DNA of 64,000 nucleotides, taken from assembly GCF_000003195.3 (NCBI RefSeq), contig NC_012875.2, positions 16,590,248 through 16,654,247 of the forward strand, written 5' to 3'. Made by a program: the position numbers and the translations under genes. Shown here in pieces: positions 45,301 to 55,300 of the stretch; within the stretch, counting starts at the first letter, position 1, and the number at the start of each line of letters is the position of its first letter. Under the pieces are notes generated by a model. The model was not told the DNA's origin. It was given only the letters and a program-made list of their open reading frames with translations, and did not search any database. This DNA comes from Sorghum bicolor (taxonomy: Eukaryota > Streptophyta > Magnoliopsida > Poales > Poaceae).

Positions 45301-47220
45301 ATGTCGATCTCTGACCTCGATCAGGAGAACGTCATCCCCGTGACGGAGGCCAATCTCAAGGATGAGCAGAAGCAAGCTATTGCCCAAGCCATGGAAGAGT
45401 TCAAGCTGCAATGCCTGAGGTCTTTCAGCATAATCAGGAGCAACGAGGTGGTCCAGAAAGATGCACTGCCGGCACCACGGCAGGTTACCTTCGAAGCCAA
45501 TCCTGGCAAGCTTCAAGATATGGTTGACAGCGCTATCAACCGAGCTTTGATCAACCAAGCTGGTGTACTGTCTAATACGGTTTTCAATGCCGTGGCAAGA
45601 ACTTTCAAGGAAGGACAAATCCCACCAGATTACGTGGGCCCCTCTCATCATCAGCCAACGGCACCAGAGGTCACGGCTCCATCGGCTGCTTTGACGGCTG
45701 CAAGTGCACAATCTACCGTCCCTCCAAGTACATCGGGGACTACTGGTGCACTATCTATGCCGATGACAACCAACCCACAAATTTCAGTTGGGCAGCATAA
45801 ACTGACAACAGATATGTTGGCATCGGCAATGTCAGGGTTGACTCTTCCTCCCAACTGGTGGGGTTACGGTATGCCTCCAGAGTTGACACCGGGAACATCA
45901 CAAATAACTGACATGAGGGGCAAGACTCCTATGACATCGGCACCTCCCAATGCGCCGGTGAACCAGAGTCCTCGGTATACCACAACTACTACTGCAAGGC
46001 CTCACACTGGAAATCCTCAAGATTCAATGTTCCAAATGCCTAATGCATCGGCAGATTCAATGCTGATGCAACAGAGGTCTATGGCACAGTCGGGGTATGT
46101 CAATTCAATGATGGTACCCAATTACCAATCATCGGCAGCACCTATGCCGATGAACGCTAATAATGGATGGCTTGGACAGCAAGTCTCTCCACAGTCGCCC
46201 AAGCAGAGTTATCAGACTACAGGGTTCCAGCAAGGACAGGTCTATCCCGGGTTCCAAGGTCAGGGGATTCCCAACCAGCCAATGAATTTCGGACAACAAC
46301 TCGGGGGACAGCAACTCGGGGGGCAGCAAATCGGTGGACAGCAGTTCGGTGGTCCGCAGATTGGTGGTCAAATAATCAACCCAGTGTTCCGTGCAGATCA
46401 CGTCCCGAACAGACACGTGGAGGTTCGCCACCAAGTGCCAGATCCGCAACCGCCTCATCGGCAGGATGCCGACGCGTATTGGGCCGATAAGATTGCTGAA
46501 GTAATGAGGGAACAATTTGGGATAAAACCCAAAGTCAACACGTACTCTTATCGGACACCGTATCCTCCCGCATATGATTTGATCCTGCTTCCACATCGGT
46601 ACAAGGTACCGGATTTTACCAAGTTTTCCGGGCAGGATGATACGTCAACCATGGAGCATGTCAACAGGTTCATCATTCAATGTGGAGAGGCTGGTAACAG
46701 GGACGAATTGAGGGTTCGTCTATTTTCATCATCATTGTCTGGATCGGCCTTTACTTGGTTCATATCATTACCTCCTAATTCAATAATTACTTGGGCCGAT
46801 CTAGAGAAACAATTCCACAAGTACTTCTTTTCTGGAGTTCACGAGAAGAAGATCACCGATTTGGTCAAATTGAGACAGCACAACGATGAATCGGTTGAAG
46901 GTTTCGTACAGAGGATACGGGAGGTTAAGAATAAATGCTACAGTCTGGTTCTAGATGATCGGCAGCTAGGCGATTTGGCTTTCCAGGGTCTGTTGCCACA
47001 TATCAGGGATAAGTACGCCTCTCAGGAGTTTGAAAGCTTAAGTCATTTAGTACAGAGGATCTCTGATCAAGACATCAAGCCTTTCGAGCCCAAAAGAGCA
47101 TGGAATAAGAAAGTGTCATTTGTCGATGAAGCAACAAGCTCAGATTCTGATGAGGAACTAGTCATCGGCTTGGCAGAATGGGTAAAAAACAAGAAGCCGA
47201 TGTCTTGTCCTTTTGGGTAG
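45301..47220 (+). CDS. gag: Gag of element C, ended by an in-frame TAG
   Basis: I take the ATG at 45301; the frame is also open upstream into the LTR, but no ATG is there. Of 639 residues, about 1-420 are low complexity and rich in P, Q, S, T and M, with a Gly-Gln repeat at about 329-360. Residues about 433-590 form the Ty3/gypsy gag capsid core (DFTKFSGQDD, then FTWFISLPPNSI--W-DLE-QFHKYFF, then VKLRQHNDESVEGFVQRIR). The stop at 47218-47220 interrupts the natural frame: the same frame continues with the zinc-binding region and protease. It packages element RNA in cytoplasmic particles. Confidence 0.85.
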   Translation: MSISDLDQENVIPVTEANLKDEQKQAIAQAMEEFKLQCLRSFSIIRSNEVVQKDALPAPRQVTFEANPGKLQDMVDSAINRALINQAGVLSNTVFNAVARTFKEGQIPPDYVGPSHHQPTAPEVTAPSAALTAASAQSTVPPSTSGTTGALSMPMTTNPQISVGQHKLTTDMLASAMSGLTLPPNWWGYGMPPELTPGTSQITDMRGKTPMTSAPPNAPVNQSPRYTTTTTARPHTGNPQDSMFQMPNASADSMLMQQRSMAQSGYVNSMMVPNYQSSAAPMPMNANNGWLGQQVSPQSPKQSYQTTGFQQGQVYPGFQGQGIPNQPMNFGQQLGGQQLGGQQIGGQQFGGPQIGGQIINPVFRADHVPNRHVEVRHQVPDPQPPHRQDADAYWADKIAEVMREQFGIKPKVNTYSYRTPYPPAYDLILLPHRYKVPDFTKFSGQDDTSTMEHVNRFIIQCGEAGNRDELRVRLFSSSLSGSAFTWFISLPPNSIITWADLEKQFHKYFFSGVHEKKITDLVKLRQHNDESVEGFVQRIREVKNKCYSLVLDDRQLGDLAFQGLLPHIRDKYASQEFESLSHLVQRISDQDIKPFEPKRAWNKKVSFVDEATSSDSDEELVIGLAEWVKNKKPMSCPFG

Positions 47221-48963
47221 AAGGAACCAGAGAAGTTTGCTTTTGACACCGCTAAGGCCGATAGGATATTTGACTTTCTACTTCAGGAAGGTCAGATCAA
47301 ACTGTCACCTAATCATGTGATCCCATCGGCAGAGGAGTTAAAGAGGATGAGATATTGCAAGTGGCATAATGCAACTTCCCATGACACCAACGAGTGCAAA
47401 GTATTCAGACAACAGCTGCAATCGGCTATAGAATCTTGGAGAGTCAAGTTTGACAGTTCCAAGGCCCAGAAGCCGATGAAGATAGACCAACATCCTTTCC
47501 CGACAAACATGCTGGATGCCAAGGGGAAGGCTAAGGTCCTAACATCGGAGACAGCTGAGAAGAGTGCATCGGTAGATCCTCAGCATCAAGTTACTACTGC
47601 CGATGCAGGAAGTAAGGGCTTGGTCCAGGAAGGAACTACCTCAGGAAGGCCTCCTCGGTCTGGTATCGTTATAACTCATAGAAGGCCTCGAGAAAATTGG
47701 CAGCAACGGGAGGATCGGTATCGGCGCCAGCAAGAAGATTATCGACGGGAGGAAGAAAGACGCCGACAGGAGTGGAATCGACACAGAGATCATTGTAATT
47801 GTCCATTCTTCATCCATTGTTGGGAGGAAAATATCAAGCTTCCTACTGTCAGAGACTGTCCTGAGTGCAACGGTTATGATCGGTACGATAGAACCGATCG
47901 GCGTTATCATGATGATGATCGGCGATTTAATGGGCCAATCAGAGGAAGGGCGTCAGTTCATGATCGGCTGGGGGGCAGGCTTAGCGTGCACGATAGGCTT
48001 GGTAACCGTGTCCAGTATTTTCCCAGGAACCAGGAGGAGCTCGAGGAGATGGCTAATGCGCGGGTTCCCGATGAGTTCATATTTTGCAGGGATGCTAACA
48101 CGCATCGTTTGGAGTCAAGGGAGAATCGACGCCCGGCAGCAAGGCAAAAGCCACTTCCTCCATGGTGCCCTGAAGGATTAACCAAGACACAGAAAAGGAG
48201 ATTGCAACGTGAAAGGCAAGAGGAGCTAAGCAAGGGCGAGGACTCTGGAAGTCAGCAGCCATCAGACCCTAAGAGGGAAGGTCCATCGGCAGGAGTCAAC
48301 ATGGTCTGTATGTTGCCGATGGAGTTTCTTGCACCATCCAGTGATGATGAGTTAGAGTTTTCTGATCAGATAGCTCAGCTGGCTCTGGATCCTATGACAG
48401 CTATCTTTGAGAAACCTGCCGATGATGAAAGACAGCATCTCAAAGCTTTGTTCGTCAAAGGCAGAGTTGATGGGCAGCCAATGACCAAAATCCTAGTTGA
48501 TGGTGGGGCTGCTATTAATATTATGCCGTACGCAGTGTATCGGAAGCTTGGGAGAGGAGATCAGGATTTGACCAAGACCGATATGATGCTCAAAGATTTT
48601 GAAGGAAACGTGTCTCCAGTCAAGGGGGCAATATGTGTGGAGTTGACCATCGGCAGCAAAACCTTGCCGACAACTTTCTTCGTGATAAGTGGAAAGGGTG
48701 CTTACAACTTATTGTTGGGAAGAGATTGGATTCATGCCAATTGTTGCGTCCCATCTACAATGCACCAATGCTTGGTTCAGTGGGTAGGTGACAAGATTGA
48801 GATTGTCCCAGGAGATTCTTCTTATGTTATTGCATCGGCAGAGGCGGATACCTATGAAAGGACTAGGTGCATTTCAGGGAAAGTTTGGGAGAAAGATTTT
48901 CTCAAAGTTGCCGATTACGAGATTCCACCGATCCAAGCAGTCGGTTCTGACGACGGTTTTTAA
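47221..48963 (+). CDS. Gag C-terminus and protease of element C
   Basis: Same frame as gag, after the TAG. Residues after 47335 form a CKWHNATSHDTNEC zinc-knuckle-like motif, then an Arg- and Gln-rich basic linker, a second Cys-rich stretch (CNCPFFIHCWE, CPECNGYDRY), and the aspartic protease: LVDGGAAINIMP near 48490-48530 and GAYNLLLGRDWI near 48700-48735. It would cut the polyprotein. The frame ends TAA at 48961-48963, overlapping the ATG of the RT frame. E has the same arrangement. There is no ATG before 47317, so translation needs readthrough or was lost. Confidence 0.8.
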   Translation, partial: KEPEKFAFDTAKADRIFDFLLQEGQIKLSPNHVIPSAEELKRMRYCKWHNATSHDTNECKVFRQQLQSAIESWRVKFDSSKAQKPMKIDQHPFPTNMLDAKGKAKVLTSETAEKSASVDPQHQVTTADAGSKGLVQEGTTSGRPPRSGIVITHRRPRENWQQREDRYRRQQEDYRREEERRRQEWNRHRDHCNCPFFIHCWEENIKLPTVRDCPECNGYDRYDRTDRRYHDDDRRFNGPIRGRASVHDRLGGRLSVHDRLGNRVQYFPRNQEELEEMANARVPDEFIFCRDANTHRLESRENRRPAARQKPLPPWCPEGLTKTQKRRLQRERQEELSKGEDSGSQQPSDPKREGPSAGVNMVCMLPMEFLAPSSDDELEFSDQIAQLALDPMTAIFEKPADDERQHLKALFVKGRVDGQPMTKILVDGGAAINIMPYAVYRKLGRGDQDLTKTDMMLKDFEGNVSPVKGAICVELTIGSKTLPTTFFVISGKGAYNLLLGRDWIHANCCVPSTMHQCLVQWVGDKIEIVPGDSSYVIASAEADTYERTRCISGKVWEKDFLKVADYEIPPIQAVGSDDGF

Positions 48964-50804
48964 TGGATAGATTCGCCGGTGATGGAATATTAGGCCAGGG
49001 ATTCACATCGGCCGATGATTTGGTAGAAGTAGATATAGGTAGTGGTGATAAGCCTAGGCCTACTTTTATTAGTGCTAAATTAGATCATGAGTGTAAGCAA
49101 CAATTAACTAGTTTGTTAAAAGAATATAAAGATTGCTTTGCTTGGGATTATACCGAGATGCCTGGTTTAGACCGATCAATTGTTGAACATCGGTTACCCA
49201 TCAAGCCTGGATTTCGGCCACATCAGCAACCAGCTCGCCGATGTAATCCTAACATTCTATCTGATATTAAGGCCGAAATCACCAAACTCATTGAGGCTAA
49301 GTTTATTCGGCAGTGTCGGTATGCCGAATGGATTTCCAATGTTGTTCCGGTTTACAAGAAAAACGGGAAGCTTCGGGTGTGCATTGATTTCAGGAATCTC
49401 AATAAAGCTACACCGATGGATGGATACCCAATGCCTATTGCTGATCTGTTGGTTGACGCTATGGCTGGTCATCGGGTCATCAGCTTTATGGACGGCAATG
49501 CAGGATACAATCAAATATTCATGGCAGAAGAAGATATTCCAAAAACCGCATTTAGGTGTCCTGGTCATGTTGGGTTATTTGAATGGATAGTCATGACCTT
49601 CGGGTTAAAGAATGCCGGTGCTACTTATCAAAGGGCCATGAATTTTATATTCCATGAGTTCATTGGCAAGCTGGTGGAGATTTATATTGATGATGTGGTG
49701 GTCAAGTCTGGAGATTTCTCAAAGCATCTTGCCGATTTACGAAAAGTGTTAGAGTGCACAAGGAAGCATGGATTGAAGATGAATCCCAACAAGTGTGCAT
49801 TTGGTGTATCGGCAGGGCAGTTTCTTGGTTTCATGGTACATCAAAGGGGGATTGAAATTAGTCGAAGATCTATTGATGCCATCAATAAGATAGTGGCCCC
49901 CACCAACAAGACTGAGCTCCAGTCCTTGATCGGCAAGGTAAATTTTATCAGGAGATTTATATCCAATCTGTCTGGTAAGATTCGTGCTTTCAGTCCTCTT
50001 CTTAAATTGAAAGCCGATCAAGAATTTATTTGGGGAAAGGAACAGCAGTTGGCTCTGGATGAAATCAAGAAGTATCTAGTAAATCCTCCAGTTCTAGTTC
50101 CACCTCAACAAGGAAAGCCCTTCAGATTGTATTTGTCTACCGATGGGACAGTTATCGGTTCAGCTCTAGTTCAAGAATTTGAAGGGAAAGAAAGGGTAAT
50201 TTATTACTTGAGTAGGAGGTTGATTGATGCTGAAACCAGGTATTCGGCCATTGAGAAACTATGCTTATGCTTATATTTTTCATGTATTAAGTTGAGACAT
50301 TACCTGTTATCGGCCGAATGCACTGTTGTTTGCAAAGATGACGTGGTCCGGTACATGCTATCTATGCCGATTATGAATGGCAGGATTGGTAAGTGGATTT
50401 TAGCGCTGTCGGAGTTCGATCTGCGTTACGAATCGGCTAAGGCAGTCAAAGGGCAGATTATGGCCGATTTTGTGACTCAGCATTGCGGTGTAGTGGAAAC
50501 CTTGGAAATTGTACCCTGGACGCTCTTCTTTGATGGATCTACCTGTGACCGGGGGGCAGGAATCGGCATTGTATTAGTTTCCCCTAAGGGGAGGAAGTAC
50601 GAGTTTTCCTTACCGATTGTTGCTACATCAATGAATAATCAGGCAGAGTATCAGGCTCTGATCAAGGGATTGGAATTGTTGAGGGAAGTTCGTGCTGATG
50701 CTATTGAAATCTTCGGAGATTCTATGTTGGTTATAAATCAATTGGCCGGGAGTTATGAATGCCGAAGCGAGATTCTAATTACTTATTACGAGAAGAGCAT
50801 GTAA
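48963..50804 (+). CDS. pol: Reverse transcriptase with two RNase H domains, element C
   Basis: Starts at the ATG overlapping the protease stop (UAAUG). RT spans residues about 80-330 with RVCIDFRNLNKATPMDGYP, then FMDGNAGYNQI, MTFGLKNAGATYQRAM and active site YIDD at residue 241. The first RNase H is at about 385-500 (LYLSTDGTVIGSALVQE, TRYSAIEKL). A second, archaeal-type RNase H starts near 518 (LFFDGSTCDRGAGIGIVL, NNQAEYQALIKGLELL, GDSMLVINQ); dual RNase H is described for Tat elements. The frame stops at TAA 50802-50804; E has CAA there. Apart from that stop it looks complete. Confidence 0.92.
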   Translation: MDRFAGDGILGQGFTSADDLVEVDIGSGDKPRPTFISAKLDHECKQQLTSLLKEYKDCFAWDYTEMPGLDRSIVEHRLPIKPGFRPHQQPARRCNPNILSDIKAEITKLIEAKFIRQCRYAEWISNVVPVYKKNGKLRVCIDFRNLNKATPMDGYPMPIADLLVDAMAGHRVISFMDGNAGYNQIFMAEEDIPKTAFRCPGHVGLFEWIVMTFGLKNAGATYQRAMNFIFHEFIGKLVEIYIDDVVVKSGDFSKHLADLRKVLECTRKHGLKMNPNKCAFGVSAGQFLGFMVHQRGIEISRRSIDAINKIVAPTNKTELQSLIGKVNFIRRFISNLSGKIRAFSPLLKLKADQEFIWGKEQQLALDEIKKYLVNPPVLVPPQQGKPFRLYLSTDGTVIGSALVQEFEGKERVIYYLSRRLIDAETRYSAIEKLCLCLYFSCIKLRHYLLSAECTVVCKDDVVRYMLSMPIMNGRIGKWILALSEFDLRYESAKAVKGQIMADFVTQHCGVVETLEIVPWTLFFDGSTCDRGAGIGIVLVSPKGRKYEFSLPIVATSMNNQAEYQALIKGLELLREVRADAIEIFGDSMLVINQLAGSYECRSEILITYYEKSM

Positions 50805-52196
50805 CTGTTAAAGGAATTCAAGGATTTCCGATTAGAGCATGTTCCTCGATTGCATAATGAAGAGGCCAATCGATTGGCTCAGCATGCCTCGGGATATCAG
50901 CCTATGATTAATGCGATATCGGTAATCGGTGCCGATGATTGGAGGAAGGAAATTATTGATTATCTAAAAGATCCATCTAAAAAAGTCGAAAGACGAGTTC
51001 GGTTTCAAGCAACCAAATATGTGCTCCTTGAAGATGAATTGTATTATCGAACTATTGACGGAATTCTTCTCCGATGCTTGGGTGATGATGAAGCTAGAAG
51101 TTTGATGGGAGAAATCCATGAAGGAGTGTGTGGAGCGCATCAGTCAGCTTTTAAAATGAAGTGGATGATTCGAAGGAATGGATATTTTTGGCCGACCATA
51201 CTTGAGGATTGTTTTAAATATTTCAAGGGGTGTCAAGGTTGTCAAAAGTTTGGTAATATTCAAAGAGCACCCGCATCGGCTATGAATCCTATAATAAAGC
51301 CTTGGCCGTCCCGGGGATGGGCTATCGATCTGATCGGTCAGATTTATCCACCATCTAGCAAAGGGCATAAGTTCATTCTAGTTGCCACTGATTATTTCAC
51401 TAAGTGGGTTGAAGCTATTCCTTTGAAGAAAGTCACATCGGCCAATATGATTGATTTTGTGAAGGAGCATATTATTTACCGATTTGGGATCCCTCAAACG
51501 ATTACTACCGATCAGGGCACTATGTTCACATCGGGGGAGTTTGATGAATTCGCAATCGGTATGGGGATTAAAGTGTTGAATTCTTCTCCTTATTATGCTC
51601 AAGCCAATGGGCAGGCCGAGGCGTCTAACAAAGGAATTATCAAGCTTATTAAACGAAAGATTGAAGAAAATCCTAAGCGGTGGCATACATTATTAAATAA
51701 AGCATTGTGGTCTTATCGGATGGCTTGTCATGGATCAACCAAGGTGTCACCCTATCAATTGGTGTATGGACATGATGCGGTGTTGCCTTGGGAAATTAAG
51801 GCTGGATCTAGGCGATTATCGTTTCAAGATCAATTAACTGCCGACGATTATGCCACTTTGATGACCGATGAATTGGATGATCTAGCGGGGCATCGGTTAA
51901 AAGCCTTAATGAGTATAGAAATAAATAAGAAGAGAGTTGCTAGATGGTATGATAAGAAAGTGAAGGCTAAGGAGTTTGCCGATGGGGATTTGGTATGGAA
52001 ATTAATTTTACCAATCGGGACTAAAAGTTCGAAGTTTGGAAAGTGGTCTCCTAATTGGGAGGGTCCTTATCGGATAAGTCGATCGGCTCTTGGTAATGCC
52101 TATATTCTAGAAACTCTCGAAGGAGTTGAATTTCCCAGAGCATTAAATGGCAAATATTTAAAGAAGTACTGCCCTAGCATATGGGTCGATGCATAA
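50805..52196 (+). CDS. Integrase of element C, downstream of a premature stop
   Basis: Same frame as RT after the TAA, so it was part of one polyprotein; the first ATG inside is at 50850. It contains the zinc domain (HEGVCGAHQSA...CQGCQKF), the catalytic core with D in AIDLIGQI, D in TTDQGTMF and E in ANGQAEASNKG, and a C-terminal domain with VKAKEFADGDLVWKLILPIG and PNWEGPYRISR. The domain itself is undamaged and ends at 52196, 150 bases before the convergent antisense gene. Confidence 0.9.
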   Translation: MLKEFKDFRLEHVPRLHNEEANRLAQHASGYQPMINAISVIGADDWRKEIIDYLKDPSKKVERRVRFQATKYVLLEDELYYRTIDGILLRCLGDDEARSLMGEIHEGVCGAHQSAFKMKWMIRRNGYFWPTILEDCFKYFKGCQGCQKFGNIQRAPASAMNPIIKPWPSRGWAIDLIGQIYPPSSKGHKFILVATDYFTKWVEAIPLKKVTSANMIDFVKEHIIYRFGIPQTITTDQGTMFTSGEFDEFAIGMGIKVLNSSPYYAQANGQAEASNKGIIKLIKRKIEENPKRWHTLLNKALWSYRMACHGSTKVSPYQLVYGHDAVLPWEIKAGSRRLSFQDQLTADDYATLMTDELDDLAGHRLKALMSIEINKKRVARWYDKKVKAKEFADGDLVWKLILPIGTKSSKFGKWSPNWEGPYRISRSALGNAYILETLEGVEFPRALNGKYLKKYCPSIWVDA

Positions 52197-52345
52197 AAGT
52201 TTCAGTGCCGATAACACTCCTATCGGCTGAATTAAAATGTATCTAGAGCCAGATTTGATGTTTCAAAAAATGCCGATAACAGTCCTATCGGCTAGACTAA
52301 AAGCTGAGGAAGCAGGAAAGCACAGATATGATGCCGATAAAAACT
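52197..52345. terminator. Convergent intergenic spacer with two tandem hairpins, element C
   Basis: GCCGATA-ACACTCC-TATCGGC (52207-52227) and GCCGATA-ACAGTCC-TATCGGC (52272-52292) are perfect 7-bp stems. They lie between the ends of the sense pol frame and the antisense gene. E keeps both (59626-59646 and 59690-59710), one with a G-T pair. A role in ending or separating the two convergent transcripts is inference. Confidence 0.5.
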
Positions 52346-55300
52346 CTATGTGTTAAGCAATGCCTGGATTGCCGATATAGCGCGCAGCCGGATTTGGTTG
52401 GCTGCTTCTATTTCCTTAATGTCATCATCGGCAGAACCTTCTATCGGCTTTAGCTTCTTCTTCAGTTGAAGTGCCTTGCGACCATGAGCATTTCGCTCGT
52501 GCTCAAGAAGCTTAATGGTCTCTGGCAATTGGCTCTCTTCCTGTTGGACTTGGGATAAGGCATCCTCCACTTCCTTGAGTTCCGCCAACAGGGATTCTCT
52601 TCTTGCCGACAGATCGAATATTTTCTGTTTCAGCACGTCTCCTGAAGATCTCAGAATGCCGATGTTCTTGTGCTTCTCATTGGTCAAGAGCTTCTCTTTC
52701 CTCATTTCATCGGAGAGTTGAGTCTGAGCGGCTCTATCGGCAAGACGCCGAGAAGCTCTCTGGTACTGCAGCTGGCGACTCTCCAAATGAGCGGCTGGGA
52801 ACAGGATTTCTTCGACGTCGGCTGGGATTTGGCCTCTGAGAGTTTTGAACAGGGTCTTGGTAGGGTCGGAGTCATCAACCAATTGCGCTGTGTCCTGGTG
52901 AAGGAGAGCTGACAATTCTTCCAGCCTGGCCCTGATCTCTGCCGATGTAATGCCGACTGTCTGAGAAGAGCTTGCTTCTTCGCCTTCTTCTTCAGAGAGA
53001 TCGATGGCGAAGGAAAACAGGCTATCGGGAGAATCTTGTTCCTGGGAGGGAAAGCAAGGTTAGCTCATATTCTGAGAATCGGCAAATAATGCTGACGGTA
53101 AACAGTGACTTACTTGCTTCAAGGCGATCTCTTGCCTTGGACTGGGAGGTGCTGACGGAGCTGCAGGCTGATCGGCCAAAGATGCCGATGGAACTACAGG
53201 TTGATCGGCTAAGGTTGCCGATGGGACGATATTGACTGAAAGAAGACAAGAAAGGTTATGAGACTAAATGAGAATAAGTTCATCGGCAACGGTATTGTTA
53301 AAGTATGTTACCTGGAGGAGGAACAACGGTTGTCTGAATCGGGAGAACCGCCGATGATATAATTGGACCCACCGGACCAGTTGTTTGTTCACCCACATCA
53401 GCTGATGTACCTTCTGTTTGAGGCTCTTCCTGCTGGGGTTCTTCCATCTGTTGTGCTTCCTGCATTGGTTGGGGAGATGGTGCTTGCTGTGTCTGGACTT
53501 CTGGAGAAGAAGGAGAAGACTCCACTGGGATTGGAGATACCGAAGGAGGAGGGGGAGTTGCCACTTTTTGGCGTTTCGTTTCGGCCCTGGTGCTCTTGAC
53601 ACCCTTCCTCTTTGGCTGGCTGGACTGGGGGGCATCGGCACCTTGACGTGTGACCTTTGCCGATGCACTGGTTTGCTGCAATAACGAACAAGGGTTTATA
53701 AGTATAAATAAAGCCGATATAAAGATAGTCAGCATAAAAGAAAAAGATTTGACAAATTGCCTTGAAAGCCCGCGCCAGAGTGGGAGCAGCTACCGTTGGT
53801 GATGTCTGGGTTCTCATGGTGGTGACTTTCCTGAGGCGCACACCCCGATGCACGATGGAAGCCAGAGTGGGAGCATTGTGGCCGATTAAGGAAATCGGGC
53901 CTGATGGAAACAAGTCGATCGGCTTGCCACACCTGCTAACCGATGGGGGGATGTCGTCAACCTACAAAAGGAATACAAGGGTAAGCTACCGATGGAAATA
54001 ATGTTGAGAAAATGAAACATCGGTTGGAGATGCTTACAGTGTCATCGGGAATTTCGTATTCGGAGTCGATCATGCCGCGGTATGAAAGGCCGATCTGCAG
54101 AATAGATGCTCTTTCCATTCTGCCCACCATAACTTGTATGCCTGAGTGATGAAAGGAGCCGGAACCCATTCTGACAGATCTACATCTGTATCGGCGTTTG
54201 GTGGTAGTTGGGCTACTCGACTCCACTCAACAAAGTTGTTGATAGTTTCTCTGGGTTTTATCACATCGGCATAAGGAAGTGCGATCGGCAACTGGCCGAA
54301 AGCTAACTGGCGAGCTAATGCCGATGGATTGTAAAATTCATAAGTCTAGGGAGAGGTTTTTGTGCTACCGAAGAAATTCACTGGAATGGCTCTGGGAGTC
54401 ACAAATGCCATCATCGCCTCATTGTCCCTGTCGAGAGCTTCATCAAATGGATTGAAGGTCAGAGGGAGCATGCTATCTGGGTCATCATAAGCCAACCATG
54501 GTCGTTCATCTCTGGCCAAACCCTCATACAGAGTCTGGAAGAATCGGCCGATCTGATTCGGATTACTCCCTGAACCAGGTAGAACTATGACAGCTTCGCC
54601 AAAGTTCAAGGGGGCACGCGTTGCCGATTCCTCTTCACCCAACACATGATTTTCGGCTATATCTCTTGGGAAGTGCTGTGTGAACAAGTGGAAATCAAGG
54701 CGCTTATGCAGGTGCAGATTGAGCCACATATTAATAAACCACCAGGGGCCTCCCAAGTTGCCGATGGACTGGCCAAGCAGGAGTTTCTGGGCTACCTGAT
54801 GGAGAAGATGGTAAACAGCGCCAAGCAAGTATCGGCCGAGAGGAAATTGGCCGCCGTTAGCCAGTCTCTCTGCTGCCGATAGATAGACGGAAGTCGGTCC
54901 GGCCGATCGACCACAGAATACAAACTTGTCCATCCACATGTTAAGAAAGGTGGTTTGCTCCTTTATGGTGACAGGCCCTCTCCCGCGGTACTTCTGAATG
55001 TACCCTAACCAACCGCCGATAGCGCGAGTCTCCACTTTGGCACTGGGGGCAGTATCAAAAAAGTGGGTGCTATCGGCAGAAGATATATCTAGACCAGTGA
55101 GCATGGCTACATCGGCAAGGGTAGGAGAAGCAGGGCCGTGGCCAAAAACAAAAGCATTGAGGGTGTCTGACCAAAAGTAGGACGCAGCTATCAGCAGTGA
55201 CTCGTTCCTGTGCATATCAGCAATGGATAGCCTAATGCATTGGGCTAGCTTCCTTTCGCCCCACTGGACTTGATAAGAATTGCTGACCCTCAAGAACCAG

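Noticed and set aside
45758..48840. The octamer as a DRE/CBF cold-response element
   Set aside because: The DRE core is CCGAC; the word here is CCGAT and occurs inside coding sequence in all frames.
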